64,000 bases of DNA from Mesorhizobium amorphae CCNWGS0123 (GCF_001686985.1 NZ_CP015318.1:1176001-1240000), one strand, 5' to 3'. Shown: positions 1 to 9,261, counted from the first letter of the stretch. Made by a program: numbers and translations. Notes: generated from the letters alone by a model not told the origin.

Positions 1-745
1 GATGCGCGGCCTCGGCATTGCCGACCACCACCTTGCCGTCGGGGCCAAGCATCACCAGGCCATGCGACATGGTGTTCAGCGCCCGGTTGAAGCGTTCGGC
101 CAGCCTGGCCGCGGTCTTGCGCTCCGAAATGGCGTCGAAAAGCACCGTGCGGACGTGAGCGGCCATTCGTGTGATGATGAAGATGAACGGCACGATATAG
201 AGGCCGAGGATGAAGGTTGGCACGTCGCCCTTGAGCATCAGCCCGATCGCGATCGGCAGCACGACCGTGAAGGCCTGCACCGCGACCATTGTCTTGGAGC
301 CGTAATTGCGACCGACGATCGTCACCGTCGAGCCCATTATGACGGCGATCGCGGCACTTTCTCCGAACATATCCGGGATGAGGTAGATGGTCGTGAGGCA
401 GAAAAGCCCCATGAAGAAAGCCTGGATGGTGCCGCCGACCAGATAATAGCGTTCCCAGGTCTTGGCCGCTTCATAGCTGTCGAAATTGCCTTCGCGTTGG
501 CCTTTGCGGATGCCGTAATAGCGGTAAAGGCCGGCGGCGAGCATGATTGCCGCCAGGGCGAGGTAGGCCGGATGCTTTGAGGTCAGATAGACAAGAAAAC
601 CGATAAGTCCGTGGCAAAAAGCGCCGATCAGCAGGATTCCGGGATCGTTGAACAACGATCGCACGAACCCAGCATAGACGTCCTCACCTATTTCTCCGGT
701 TTTGTGTTCTTGCATGGCCCGCGGTGTCGCACGAACCGCAGTCAT
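1..745 (-). CDS. N-terminal part of a membrane PAS-type signalling protein, probably GGDEF/EAL (partial)
   Basis: The reading frame is open from an ATG at 745 (second ATG at 715) to the window edge, giving 248 codons without a stop. The protein begins with a soluble stretch of about 35 residues, followed by about five hydrophobic segments, with short charged loops such as RYYGIRKGQREGN between them. After the last segment comes a helix (DAISERKTAARLAERFNRAL) and then NTMSHGLVMLGPDGKVVVGN, which looks like the opening of a PAS domain. In rhizobia this arrangement usually precedes GGDEF and EAL domains of cyclic-di-GMP enzymes. That assignment is an inference, because the catalytic part lies outside the window. 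Confidence 0.7.
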   Translation of the reverse strand, partial: MTAVRATPRAMQEHKTGEIGEDVYAGFVRSLFNDPGILLIGAFCHGLIGFLVYLTSKHPAYLALAAIMLAAGLYRYYGIRKGQREGNFDSYEAAKTWERYYLVGGTIQAFFMGLFCLTTIYLIPDMFGESAAIAVIMGSTVTIVGRNYGSKTMVAVQAFTVVLPIAIGLMLKGDVPTFILGLYIVPFIFIITRMAAHVRTVLFDAISERKTAARLAERFNRALNTMSHGLVMLGPDGKVVVGNAEAAH

Positions 746-858
746 TTCACATTCGCCTTAAGAAAGGTTTAGAGACGCCGTTTCAGGCCCTGCCGTCAAG
801 TATCTTCCCCTGGGGCAAGCTGGGGAAACTGGTCTTCAGGTAAACAAGGCGTATCGGC

Positions 859-3800
859 TTACTCGGCGGCTTGAAGTTCCGGTCTTGCAGGGATTTTTGC
901 CAGGCGCTCAAGCAGCCGCGAGCGTTCTCCGGCGGCCTTTTCGGCGCTTGCCTGCCTGACGTGGCCGTAACCGCGAATGAGCGCCGGCACCGAGGCCAGC
1001 GCGGCGGCGGCCTCGATCCGGCCCGGCGCCAGCGCCGCAGCGACAAGCTCCAGATCAGCCTCGTATTGGGCAAGAAGCTGCCGCTCCATGCGCCTTTCCG
1101 CGCTGTAGCCGAACAGGTCGAAAGCGGTGCCGCGCAGGCCTTTCATCGCCGCCAGCAGGCGGAACCCCTTCATCATCCACGGGCCGAAGCTCGACTTGCG
1201 AGGCGTGCCGTCCTTGCCGCGCCGGCCCATGATCGGCGGCGCCAGGTGGAATTCGAGTTTTTCGTAGCTCTGGAACTGTTTTGACATTTCGGCGGTGAAG
1301 GAGCCGTCGGTGTAGAGCCGCGCCACCTCATACTCGTCCTTGATCGCCATCAGCCTGAACAGGCTTTTTGCGGCGGCCTCGGTCACAGCGGTCGAACCCG
1401 GCACCGCCTTGGCTTCGGCAGCGCGTAGCGCGCCGATCCTGGCAGCATAGCGCTTGCCATAGGCGGCGTTCTGATAGGCGCTCAGGAAGGCGACGCGGCG
1501 GGCAATGATGTCGTCCAACGTCTCGGCGATCGCGTTTGCCGCCTTGCCCGGCTGAGCAATGAGACCACGCACGAAATCCGGCTGATGGGCGGCGCGGCGG
1601 CCCCAGCGGAAGGCGGCGATGTTCATCGCCACTGCTTGGCCGTTGAGTTCGATCGCCTTCTCGACCGCCTCGGCCGACAGCGGCAGCCCGCCATGCTGGA
1701 AGGCAAAGCCGAGCATGAACATGTTGGCGCCAAGCGAGTTGCCGAACAAAGCGGTTGCGGTGCGGGTGGCATCGAAGAAATGCGCCCTGTCGTCACCGGC
1801 GGCGGAGCGAATGGCCTTTTTCAGCCGTTCGATGGGCAGCGAGAAGTCGGCCGAGCGTGCGAATTCGCCCGGCATGATCTCGGCGGTGTTGGCGAGGAAG
1901 ATGGTGTGACCTTCACGCACCGCCGCCAGCACCTTCTGGGCGCCGGAGACGACGAGGTCGCAGCCGAGCACCAGATCGGCCTTTCCGGCCGAAACCCGGA
2001 TGGCGTGGATATCGTCCGGTGTGCGCGCGATGCGCACATGGGTGAACACCGAGCCGCCCTTCTGGGCCAGCCCGGCCATGTCGATCATGCCGCAGCCCTT
2101 GTCCTCGAGATGGGCCGCCATGCCGAGCACCGCGCCGATGGTGACGACTCCGGTGCCGCCGACACCGTCGATGATCGCCGCCCAGCCTTGCTCGCCGAGC
2201 GGGAATTCGGCCGGCGCCGGCACACCGTCGAGCGGGTCGGAGTTGCCGGCGGTGCCCTCGGCCTTCCTGATCCTGGCACCATGCACGGTGACGAAGGACG
2301 GACAGAAGCCGTTGACGCAGGAGAAATCCTTGTTGCAGCTCGACTGGTCGATCCGGCGCTTGCGGCCGAATTCGGTCTCGACCGGCTGGATCGAGACGCA
2401 ATTCGACTGCACGCCGCAATCGCCGCAGCCCTCGCAGACCAGCTCGTTGATGAAGACGCGCTTGTCGGGATCGGGGAAGGTGCCGCGCTTGCGGCGGCGG
2501 CGCTTTTCTGCGGCGCAGGTCTGGTCGTAGAGCAGCACGGAGATGCCTTTGACCGCGCGCAATTCGCGCTGGACGAGGTCGAGGTCGTCGCGGTGATGGA
2601 TGGTGACATCGGCCGGGAACTCGGCTTTGCCGGCATATTTGCCTGGCTCGTCGGTAACGACCGCGATCCGCTCGACGCCCTCGGCGCGCACCTGCCTGGC
2701 GATCATGTCGACGGTCAGGCCGCCTTCATGCGGCTGGCCGCCGGTCATGGCGACGGCGTCGTTGTAGAGGATCTTGTAGGTGATGTTGGCGTCGGTCGAC
2801 AGCGCAAAGCGGATCGCCAGCGCACCGGAGTGGTTGTAGGTGCCGTCGCCGAGATTCTGGAAGATGTGGTCGCGTTTGGAGAACGGCGCCTGGCCGATCC
2901 ATTGCGCGCCCTCGCCACCCATGGCGGTGAAGCCGACGGTGTTGCGGTCCATCCACAGCGCCATGAAGTGGCAGCCGATGCCGGCGGCGGCCAGCGAACC
3001 CTCCGGCACCTTGGTCGAGGAATTGTGCGGGCAGCCGGAGCAGAAGAACGGCGTGCGCGAGGCGATGTCCGACGTGTCGGCGAGCATCGCCTGGAACTGG
3101 CGTAATTTCGCCACCCGTGCTGCGATCTCCTCCGACGGACCGATGGTGCGCAGGATCCGCTCGCCGAGCGCAATCGCAATCTCGTTGGGATCGAGCGCAC
3201 CCTTGGCCGGGAACAGCCAGTCGCCGCGTTCGTCCTTCTTGCCGACGATGACCGGCTGCGTGGCGGTGCCGTAGAGGTTTTCGCGCAGCTGCACCTCGAT
3301 GAGCGAGCGTTTCTCCTCGACGACGACGATGGTGTCGAGGCCGCGGGCAAATTCGGCGATATGCTGCAGGTCGATCGGCCATGGGCAGCCGACCTTGAAC
3401 AGCCTGATGCCGATGCGGTTGGCGGTCGCCTCGTCGATGCCGATGTCTTCCAGCGCCTGGCGGACGTCGAGATAGCTCTTGCCGATGGTGATGACGCCGA
3501 GCTTCGGCTTGCGACCGCCCGAATAGACGATCCGGTTCAGCCCGTTGGCGTGGATGAAGGCGGACGCGGCGGCGCGCTTGTACTCATGCAGCCGCTCCTC
3601 CTGGCCGAGCATGTCGATCTCGTGGCGGATGTTGAGGCCGCCGGGCGGCATCTCGAACTCCGGCACGACGATGTTCAGCCGCTCGAGCGAGGCATCGACG
3701 GAGGCCGTCGATTCGATGTTGTCCTTGACGCATTTGATCGCCGCCCAGGTGCCGGCGAAGCGCGACATGGCAAAGCCGTAGAGCCCGTAATCGATGATCT

Positions 3801-4332
3801 CCTGGACGCCGGCCGGATTGAGGATCGGCACCATCGTGTCGACGAACAGGAACTCGGTGGCATGCGCGTTGGTCGAGGATTCGGCCATGTGATCGTCGCC
3901 CATCAGGGCAAGCACGCCGCCATGTTTCGAGGAGCCTGCGAGATTGGCGTGGCGGAACACGTCGCCGGAACGGTCGACACCCGGACCTTTACCGTACCAG
4001 ACCGAAAACACGCCGTCATGCGTGCCTTCGCCCAAAAGTTCGGCCTGCTGCGTGCCCCAGCAGGCGGTGGCGGCAAGCTCTTCGTTGAGGCCGGGCTGGA
4101 AGACGATATCGGATTGGGCGAGTTGCTTCTTGGCCTTCCACAATTGCATGTCCAGGCCGCCGAGCGGCGAGCCGCGATAGCCGGAAACGAAGCCGGCGGT
4201 GTTGAGGCCGGCGCGACGGTCGCGCTCGCGCTGCATCAACAGCATGCGGATGACGGCCTGCGCGCCGGAGAGGAAGATGCGCTCCTTTCCAAGATCGAAC
4301 TTGTCGTCGAGCGCGACGTCGTGCAGCGTCAT
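859..4332 (-). CDS. Indolepyruvate ferredoxin oxidoreductase, fused alpha/gamma type
   Basis: Predicted to decarboxylate aryl pyruvates such as indolepyruvate to acyl-CoA with transfer of electrons to a ferredoxin, in aromatic amino acid breakdown. The 1157-residue protein is a single-chain fusion. The N-terminal TPP-enzyme half carries GCPHN near residue 430 and FTAMGGEGAQWIG after it. A cysteine-rich segment (CEGCGDCGVQSNC) lies near 634. The gamma domain with GVGGTGVVTIG is near 722, and the C-terminal part is a family extension. The start at 4332 (MTLHDVALDD) was chosen because AGAGGAAA lies about 8 bases upstream and family homology begins just after it; the frame stays open to 4473 without recognisable sequence. 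It stands alone, with no partner ferredoxin gene in the window. Confidence 0.9.
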   Translation of the reverse strand: MTLHDVALDDKFDLGKERIFLSGAQAVIRMLLMQRERDRRAGLNTAGFVSGYRGSPLGGLDMQLWKAKKQLAQSDIVFQPGLNEELAATACWGTQQAELLGEGTHDGVFSVWYGKGPGVDRSGDVFRHANLAGSSKHGGVLALMGDDHMAESSTNAHATEFLFVDTMVPILNPAGVQEIIDYGLYGFAMSRFAGTWAAIKCVKDNIESTASVDASLERLNIVVPEFEMPPGGLNIRHEIDMLGQEERLHEYKRAAASAFIHANGLNRIVYSGGRKPKLGVITIGKSYLDVRQALEDIGIDEATANRIGIRLFKVGCPWPIDLQHIAEFARGLDTIVVVEEKRSLIEVQLRENLYGTATQPVIVGKKDERGDWLFPAKGALDPNEIAIALGERILRTIGPSEEIAARVAKLRQFQAMLADTSDIASRTPFFCSGCPHNSSTKVPEGSLAAAGIGCHFMALWMDRNTVGFTAMGGEGAQWIGQAPFSKRDHIFQNLGDGTYNHSGALAIRFALSTDANITYKILYNDAVAMTGGQPHEGGLTVDMIARQVRAEGVERIAVVTDEPGKYAGKAEFPADVTIHHRDDLDLVQRELRAVKGISVLLYDQTCAAEKRRRRKRGTFPDPDKRVFINELVCEGCGDCGVQSNCVSIQPVETEFGRKRRIDQSSCNKDFSCVNGFCPSFVTVHGARIRKAEGTAGNSDPLDGVPAPAEFPLGEQGWAAIIDGVGGTGVVTIGAVLGMAAHLEDKGCGMIDMAGLAQKGGSVFTHVRIARTPDDIHAIRVSAGKADLVLGCDLVVSGAQKVLAAVREGHTIFLANTAEIMPGEFARSADFSLPIERLKKAIRSAAGDDRAHFFDATRTATALFGNSLGANMFMLGFAFQHGGLPLSAEAVEKAIELNGQAVAMNIAAFRWGRRAAHQPDFVRGLIAQPGKAANAIAETLDDIIARRVAFLSAYQNAAYGKRYAARIGALRAAEAKAVPGSTAVTEAAAKSLFRLMAIKDEYEVARLYTDGSFTAEMSKQFQSYEKLEFHLAPPIMGRRGKDGTPRKSSFGPWMMKGFRLLAAMKGLRGTAFDLFGYSAERRMERQLLAQYEADLELVAAALAPGRIEAAAALASVPALIRGYGHVRQASAEKAAGERSRLLERLAKIPARPELQAAE

Positions 4333-4401
4333 CAGGCATTTCCTCTGCGGAGGCCGCGCTGGAGCGCGCAGCCAACGTAGGAGTCGGATGCCGCAGTCTT
4401 T

Positions 4402-4419
4402 CTCCCCTTTGCAGGGGAG
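4402..4419. repeat. Short hairpin CTCCCC/GGGGAG between genes
   Basis: Six-base arms CTCCCC and GGGGAG surround the loop TTTGCA. It lies between the end of the lipoprotein gene and the start of the oxidoreductase gene, both on the minus strand, so it could act as a weak terminator for the first. CTCCCC...GGGGAG hairpins are also common as dispersed repeats in rhizobia. A similar one is at 52653-52672. Confidence 0.4.
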
Positions 4420-4545
4420 GTCAAACAAAATCGAAGGTGCCAGGCAGTGCGCAACGAACGATCCGGCGCGCATCCATAGGAGTATGAAAATTGCGCCGCG
4501 GCGGTCCGCAAGGAAAGTTCCGGCGGCTGCTCTGCTGCGGGCGTG

Positions 4546-5073
4546 TCAGGCTTTCGAGCAATCCGGCTTTGGCTCGCCCGGGAGCTTGCCGTCGACATGG
4601 CCGACCATGTCCTTGTTGAGCTCGTAGACCGGGCCGACCACCAAGGGACGATCGGGCAGGATCGACTGATCGAGCGACGAGGTCAGCGTCGTCTCGAAGC
4701 TCTGCAAGAGCGTGCCGCTGGCATCCTCGATGCGGATCGACACCGCATAGGGCTTGTCCTTGACCACGCAGGTCAGCGGCGGGCTGGTCAGCGTTATGTG
4801 CGGCAGCTTCGGCCAGATCTTCTGGTTGACGATGATCGGATCGCCGCCGGCCGGGTTCTGGAAACTGACCACGGCAACCTGTCCTTCGCCCATCGGCCGC
4901 AGCGGGTTGAGCGTGATGACATAGGTGGCGATGCCCAGCCGGTAGTTGAACTCGAACAGCTTGCCGGAAATGGCGAACAGCTGCTCCTTGCCGGAGTCGC
5001 GGCAGGCGCCAAGCACTGCCGCCGCCAGCAAGGCGGCGCCGAGAACCATCGAACGCGAATATGTCCTAGACAT
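4546..5073 (-). CDS. Putative lipoprotein of unknown function
   Basis: A 175-residue protein with a lipoprotein signal: a short basic N-terminus (MSRTYSRSM), a hydrophobic stretch, and a lipobox VLGAC with the cysteine at about residue 24. The mature part looks beta-rich, with two further cysteines (TCVVKD and KPDCSKA), and should sit in the periplasm anchored to a membrane. I do not recognise a family. The start codon overlaps the last 8 bases of the CGNR regulator gene upstream, so the two are almost certainly cotranscribed and translationally coupled. Confidence 0.8.
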   Translation of the reverse strand: MSRTYSRSMVLGAALLAAAVLGACRDSGKEQLFAISGKLFEFNYRLGIATYVITLNPLRPMGEGQVAVVSFQNPAGGDPIIVNQKIWPKLPHITLTSPPLTCVVKDKPYAVSIRIEDASGTLLQSFETTLTSSLDQSILPDRPLVVGPVYELNKDMVGHVDGKLPGEPKPDCSKA

Positions 5074-5674
5074 TGCTGACCTCCCTGGCCGCCGTGCGGC
5101 GGCGATAGTAGCGGTTTGCCTTCTGGCGGTTGCCGCAGACCGCCATATCGCACCAGAGGCGGCTGGAGTTGCGGCTGCGGTCGACGAACAGCCAACTGCA
5201 GTTGGGACAGATTCTCAACCTGGCGACCGCGTCGTCGCGCAGCAAAGACAGCGCCGAGACGGCAAGTGCGGCCTCGAAAGCGATCGGCGTCGCCGGGTCG
5301 CCGAATGGCTGTCCCGGCGCGCCGATTTCGGTCCGGCTGCCGGCCAGGCCTTCGGCGCAGGCTTGCAGGAACCCGGGCAGATCGCCGGTGGCCAGAGCGC
5401 CTTTCGACACCGCGTGGCGAAACAGGCGGTCGGTCGTCTCGCGGATCGACAGCACGACCGGGGCAATCTCCGCCGGGGACTGCGCCTCCAGCCGACGCCC
5501 GCCAAGCTCCGTGGCGCGAAAGCCGCTGGCCGCGTCGGCAAAGCGGGCGATCTCGGCCGGATTGTCGAAGCGGTCGAAGGTCTTTTCCGGATCGAACCGC
5601 AAAACGACCGTGTTCGCCGCGTCGAGCGCGAGGATGCCGCCGGTGAAGCGATGCGGGGTCCAGGAGACTGTCAT
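5066..5674 (-). CDS. CGNR zinc-finger protein with ABATE-type N-terminal domain (putative regulator)
   Basis: 202 residues. The C-terminus carries the CGNR zinc finger: CPNC at 156-159, then C175 and CGNR from C180, followed by a basic tail (RQKANRYYRRR) suited to nucleic acid binding. The N-terminal ~140 residues fit the helical stress-related domain usual in this family. Family members are thought to be transcription regulators, but targets are mostly unknown. The upstream region holds an inverted repeat (5681-5716) that could be its operator. It overlaps the lipoprotein gene by 8 bases and is divergent from the LivH-like permease gene. Confidence 0.85.
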   Translation of the reverse strand: MTVSWTPHRFTGGILALDAANTVVLRFDPEKTFDRFDNPAEIARFADAASGFRATELGGRRLEAQSPAEIAPVVLSIRETTDRLFRHAVSKGALATGDLPGFLQACAEGLAGSRTEIGAPGQPFGDPATPIAFEAALAVSALSLLRDDAVARLRICPNCSWLFVDRSRNSSRLWCDMAVCGNRQKANRYYRRRTAAREVSNV

Positions 5675-5680
5675 GCCGGA

Positions 5681-5716
5681 AATCTAACCGATAAATCGCA
5701 TTTGACAAGTTAGATT
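5681..5716. promoter_or_regulatory. Inverted repeat upstream of the CGNR gene, candidate operator/promoter
   Basis: Perfect 8-base arms AATCTAAC (5681-5688) and GTTAGATT (5709-5716) are separated by 20 bases. Reading on the minus strand, TTGTCA (5707-5702) and TAGATT, 16 bases apart, resemble a sigma-70 promoter and lie inside the repeat, immediately before the CGNR start codon. Binding of a dimeric regulator here would cover that promoter. The assignment is an inference. Confidence 0.45.
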
Positions 5717-5773
5717 CCGAATGCAAACGTCCCTTGGGGATGTGGGTTCGCCACCGTCACCCAAGGGTGCTGC

Positions 5774-6679
5774 ATGCTGTATTTCTTCCAGCAGGTTCTG
5801 AACGGGCTGCATTCGGGCGCGCTCTATGCCTTGCTCGCCTTCGGCTATGTGCTGACCAACGGGCTGCTGCACCGGACCAACCTCGCCTATGGCGCCATGT
5901 TCGCCTTTTGCGGGCACGCGATGATCCTCACGGCGGCCTTCGGCTACCAGGCGCTGTGGCTGACGCTCTATGCCGCGGTCGCGCTCGGCATCGTCGCCGC
6001 GCTCCTCTATGCGGCGCTGATCAGCCACGTCTTGTCGCGCAGCGTCTTCGAACCCCTGGCCGACCGCTCGCCCAACGCGATCGTGGTGACGACGCTGGGC
6101 ATCTTGCTGGTGCTGTCGGAGGCCAGCCGCATCGCCGCCGACACCCACGATCTCTGGCTGCCGCCGATGCTGGCCCGGCCGGTGATCTTCGCGCAGAACG
6201 CCGGCTTCAAGGCGACGCTGACACTGATCCAGTTGCTCGACTGCGCAGCCGTGATAGGCGTGCTGGCGCTCACCGCCTGGGTGTTCGCCCGCTCGGGCTT
6301 CGGCCGCTCCTGGCGGGCGGTGTCGGACGATCCCAGGGCCGCCGCAATGTGCGGCGTCGACGTGCGCGCGGTGTTTCGGCTGGCGGTGCTGTTCGGCGGT
6401 CTGTGCGCCGCGCTGGCCGGCATCCTTGCCGGCATCTACTACGGCAATATCAGCTTCGGCACCGGCCTGGTCTATGGGCTGAAGATCCTGTTCGTGACCG
6501 CTGTCGGCGGCTATCTCTCGCCGCTCAAGGCGGCGCTTGGCGCGGCCGCCTTCGGCATGGCCGAATCGCTGTGGGCCGGCTATTTCCCACTCGAATGGCG
6601 CGATGCCTGGATGTACCTCTTCCTCGTCGCCATGCTGGTGCTGATCGGCGCCGGCCGCGACCAGCAGAAGATCGCCTGA
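5774..6679 (+). CDS. Branched-chain amino acid-type ABC transporter permease (LivH family)
   Basis: A 301-residue integral membrane protein that starts FFQQVLNGLHSGALYALLAF, the typical opening of LivH permeases. It has about eight hydrophobic segments and the conserved family stretch SGFGRSWRAVSDDPRAAAMC, which includes the ATPase-coupling region. The family forms half of an inner-membrane importer with LivM, two ATPases and a periplasmic binding protein. None of these partners is encoded nearby, so it is an orphan subunit: it may serve a transporter encoded elsewhere or be a remnant of a lost operon. It is divergent from the CGNR regulator gene. Confidence 0.88.
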   Translation: MLYFFQQVLNGLHSGALYALLAFGYVLTNGLLHRTNLAYGAMFAFCGHAMILTAAFGYQALWLTLYAAVALGIVAALLYAALISHVLSRSVFEPLADRSPNAIVVTTLGILLVLSEASRIAADTHDLWLPPMLARPVIFAQNAGFKATLTLIQLLDCAAVIGVLALTAWVFARSGFGRSWRAVSDDPRAAAMCGVDVRAVFRLAVLFGGLCAALAGILAGIYYGNISFGTGLVYGLKILFVTAVGGYLSPLKAALGAAAFGMAESLWAGYFPLEWRDAWMYLFLVAMLVLIGAGRDQQKIA

Positions 6680-6868
6680 CGCGTCTGCGACTTTGGTTGG
6701 ATGCCGCCCGGTGAACTGGCGCTTTATCCCCACTCTCGTTTCACAACAGCGTTCGCCGGACCTATGCCTTGTTGACCAGCCCGGCCACGCACGGCATACC
6801 GTTAGGCCACAGCGGCGCGGCGGAAAATAAGGGGAGCCGGCGCGCCTCCGACATCAAGGGAGGAATGC

Positions 6869-7474
6869 ATGGCAGGGCTTCTCGCTCTATCCAGAACGAT
6901 CGACCGTGTGAACGAGTTCATCGGCAAATGGGTATCGTGGCTGATCCTGCTGGCAATCCTGGTCAGCGCCGGCAACGCCGTCATCCGCAAGGTCTTCGAC
7001 ATATCGTCGAACGCCTGGCTGGAACTGCAGTGGTACCTGTTCGGCGCCGCCTTCATGCTGGCAGCCGCCTATACGCTGAAGCAGAACGACCATATCCGCA
7101 TCGACATCGTTTACGGCATGTTCTCGCGCCGCGTGCAGCACTGGATCGACCTGCTCGGCCACCTCTTCTTCCTGATGCCATTCGTGACGTTGATGGTGAT
7201 CTATTTCGTGCCTTACGTGTCGCTGTCGTTCCGCAGCGGCGAAATGTCGAACAATTCCGGCGGCCTGATCATCTGGCCGGCAAAGGCCATCCTGCTGGTC
7301 GGCTTTTTCCTGCTGGCGCTGCAGGGCATCTCCGAGATCATCAAGAAGATCGCGATCATGCGCGGCGACATGGACGATCCCAATCCGTTCATATCGGCGC
7401 ATGAGCAGGCTGAACTCGAGGCCAAGGCACTCGCCGAAGAAGCCAAGGCGCTTGCTCAGGAGGTGCGCTCATGA
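6869..7474 (+). CDS. dctQ: TRAP transporter small permease subunit (DctQ type)
   Basis: 201 residues with four hydrophobic segments and the conserved LQWYLFGAAFMLAAAYTLKQ and NDHIRIDIVYG stretches of the DctQ family. It forms the small membrane subunit of a sodium-driven tripartite importer. The C-terminus is a charged, alanine/glutamate-rich helix (EAKALAEEAKALAQE). AGGGAGGA sits 4-5 bases before the ATG. Its stop overlaps the dctM start by four bases (ATGA), indicating tight coupling. Sequence style points to the mannitol/chloroaromatic (FcbT2-like) subgroup. Confidence 0.92.
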   Translation: MAGLLALSRTIDRVNEFIGKWVSWLILLAILVSAGNAVIRKVFDISSNAWLELQWYLFGAAFMLAAAYTLKQNDHIRIDIVYGMFSRRVQHWIDLLGHLFFLMPFVTLMVIYFVPYVSLSFRSGEMSNNSGGLIIWPAKAILLVGFFLLALQGISEIIKKIAIMRGDMDDPNPFISAHEQAELEAKALAEEAKALAQEVRS

Positions 7475-9261
7475 TCGAGTTCATCGCCCAGAACATGGCG
7501 CCGATCATGTTCGCCTCGCTGATCATTTTCCTTTTGATCGGCTATCCCGTCGCTTTCTCGCTCGCCGCCAACGGCCTGATGTTCTTCTTCATCGGCGTCG
7601 TGCTGTCGCCCTATTCGGGCGGGTCGATCAACCTTGCCTGGCCGCTGCTGCACGCACTGCCCGACAATTTCTACGGCAGCCGGGTGATGTCCAACGACAC
7701 GCTGCTGGCGATCCCCTTCTTCACCTTCATGGGCATCGTGCTCGAACGATCCGGCATGGCCGAGGATCTGCTCGACACGATCGGCCAGCTGTTCGGACCG
7801 ATCCGCGGCGGCCTGGCCTATGCGGTGATCTTTGTCGGTGCGCTGCTGGCAGCCACGACGGGCGTGGTGGCGGCGTCCGTCATCGCCATGGGTCTTATCT
7901 CGCTGCCGATCATGCTGCGCTACGGCTATGACCGGCGCCTGGCATCCGGCGTCATCGCTGCTTCTGGCACACTCGCCCAGATCATCCCGCCGTCGCTGGT
8001 GCTGATCGTGCTGGCCGACCAGCTCGGCCGCTCCGTCGGCGACATGTATGCCGGCGCGCTGATCCCCGGCCTCGTGCTGACCGGCATCTACATGCTCTAC
8101 ATCCTGATCATGTCGATCGTCCGGCCGCAGTCGATGCCGGCGCTGCCGCTGGAGGCACGTACGCTCGGCCATGGCGTGCTGTCGCTGCTGGCTGCGCTGC
8201 TGGCAACGGTTGCGGTTTCCTACGCGGCGTATCGCTACTTCGCCCCAACACAGGGCGACAATGCCGACATCCTCGGCGCCACCGTCGGCGTGGTCCTGAT
8301 ATACGTCGTGGCGATCGCCGACCAGCGGCTGAACTTCAACATGATGTCCAGGCTGGCGCAGCAGGTGATCATCGTGCTGATCCCGCCGCTGGCGCTGATC
8401 TTCCTGGTGCTGGGCACCATCTTCCTCGGTATCGCCACTCCGACCGAAGGCGGCGCCATGGGCGCCGTCGGCGCGCTATTGATGGCGGCGATGAAGGGGC
8501 GGCTGTCGCTCGACGTAATCAAGCAGGCACTGGCCTCGACGACCAGGCTGTCGTCCTTCGTGCTGTTCATCCTGATCGGCGCGCGCGTGTTCTCGCTGAC
8601 CTTCTACGGCGTCAACGGCCACATCTGGGTCGAGCATCTGCTGACGTCGCTGCCGGGCGGCGAGATCGGTTTCCTCATCGGCGTCAACATCCTGGTCTTC
8701 CTGCTCGCCTTCTTCCTCGATTTCTTCGAGCTCGCCTTCATCATCGTACCGCTGCTGGCGCCGGCCGCCGACAAGCTCGGCATCGACCTGATCTGGTTCG
8801 GCGTGCTTTTGGGCGTCAACATGCAGACAAGCTTCATGCACCCGCCCTTCGGCTTCGCGCTGTTCTACCTGCGCTCGGTCGCCGCGCGCGTGCCCTATCT
8901 CGACCGCCTCACCGGCAAGCAGATCGCGCCGGTCACCACCGGCCAGATCTACTGGGGCGCGGTACCCTTCGTCTGCATCCAGGTGATCATGATCGGTCTG
9001 ACCATCGCCTTCCCGCAAATGGTGATGCACTACAAGGGCGCGGCGGTCGATCCCGGCACGATCGACATCCAGTTGCCGGACATGCCAGGTCTGTCACCGC
9101 TCGGCACGCCGCCAGCGGATGGCGGCGCCCCGGCCAATGGCGGCGCCGCACCGGCGGCACCTGCCAACGACCTGTCGCAACCACCGAACTTCGGCGACGC
9201 TCCGCCCGCCAAGCCGGCGCCGCCGGCAACTGACCTCTCGCAGCCACCGAATTTCAACTGA
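7471..9261 (+). CDS. dctM: TRAP transporter large permease subunit (DctM type) with Pro/Ala-rich tail
   Basis: 596 residues. This is the main transport subunit of a TRAP importer, with many membrane segments and family motifs GATTGVVAASVIAMG-like and TPTEGGAMGAVGAL. It is longer than the classic ~430-residue DctM, as in the FcbT3-like subgroup. The last ~65 residues are proline/alanine/glycine-rich, and DLSQPPNF occurs twice, with about 15 residues between the copies. That tail is probably disordered and is not needed for transport in the family. It overlaps dctQ by four bases, and its stop abuts a zinc dehydrogenase gene. Confidence 0.93.
   Translation: MIEFIAQNMAPIMFASLIIFLLIGYPVAFSLAANGLMFFFIGVVLSPYSGGSINLAWPLLHALPDNFYGSRVMSNDTLLAIPFFTFMGIVLERSGMAEDLLDTIGQLFGPIRGGLAYAVIFVGALLAATTGVVAASVIAMGLISLPIMLRYGYDRRLASGVIAASGTLAQIIPPSLVLIVLADQLGRSVGDMYAGALIPGLVLTGIYMLYILIMSIVRPQSMPALPLEARTLGHGVLSLLAALLATVAVSYAAYRYFAPTQGDNADILGATVGVVLIYVVAIADQRLNFNMMSRLAQQVIIVLIPPLALIFLVLGTIFLGIATPTEGGAMGAVGALLMAAMKGRLSLDVIKQALASTTRLSSFVLFILIGARVFSLTFYGVNGHIWVEHLLTSLPGGEIGFLIGVNILVFLLAFFLDFFELAFIIVPLLAPAADKLGIDLIWFGVLLGVNMQTSFMHPPFGFALFYLRSVAARVPYLDRLTGKQIAPVTTGQIYWGAVPFVCIQVIMIGLTIAFPQMVMHYKGAAVDPGTIDIQLPDMPGLSPLGTPPADGGAPANGGAAPAAPANDLSQPPNFGDAPPAKPAPPATDLSQPPNFN

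Noticed and set aside
804..828. A TTCCCC/GGGGAA pair downstream of the indolepyruvate oxidoreductase stop, as a terminator.
   Set aside because: The stem is only six bases with a long loop and no U-run on the minus strand; too weak to list as a feature.
783..1073. A minus-strand frame overlapping the 3' end of the indolepyruvate oxidoreductase gene.
   Set aside because: Out of frame with a strongly conserved protein and without domain or ribosome site.
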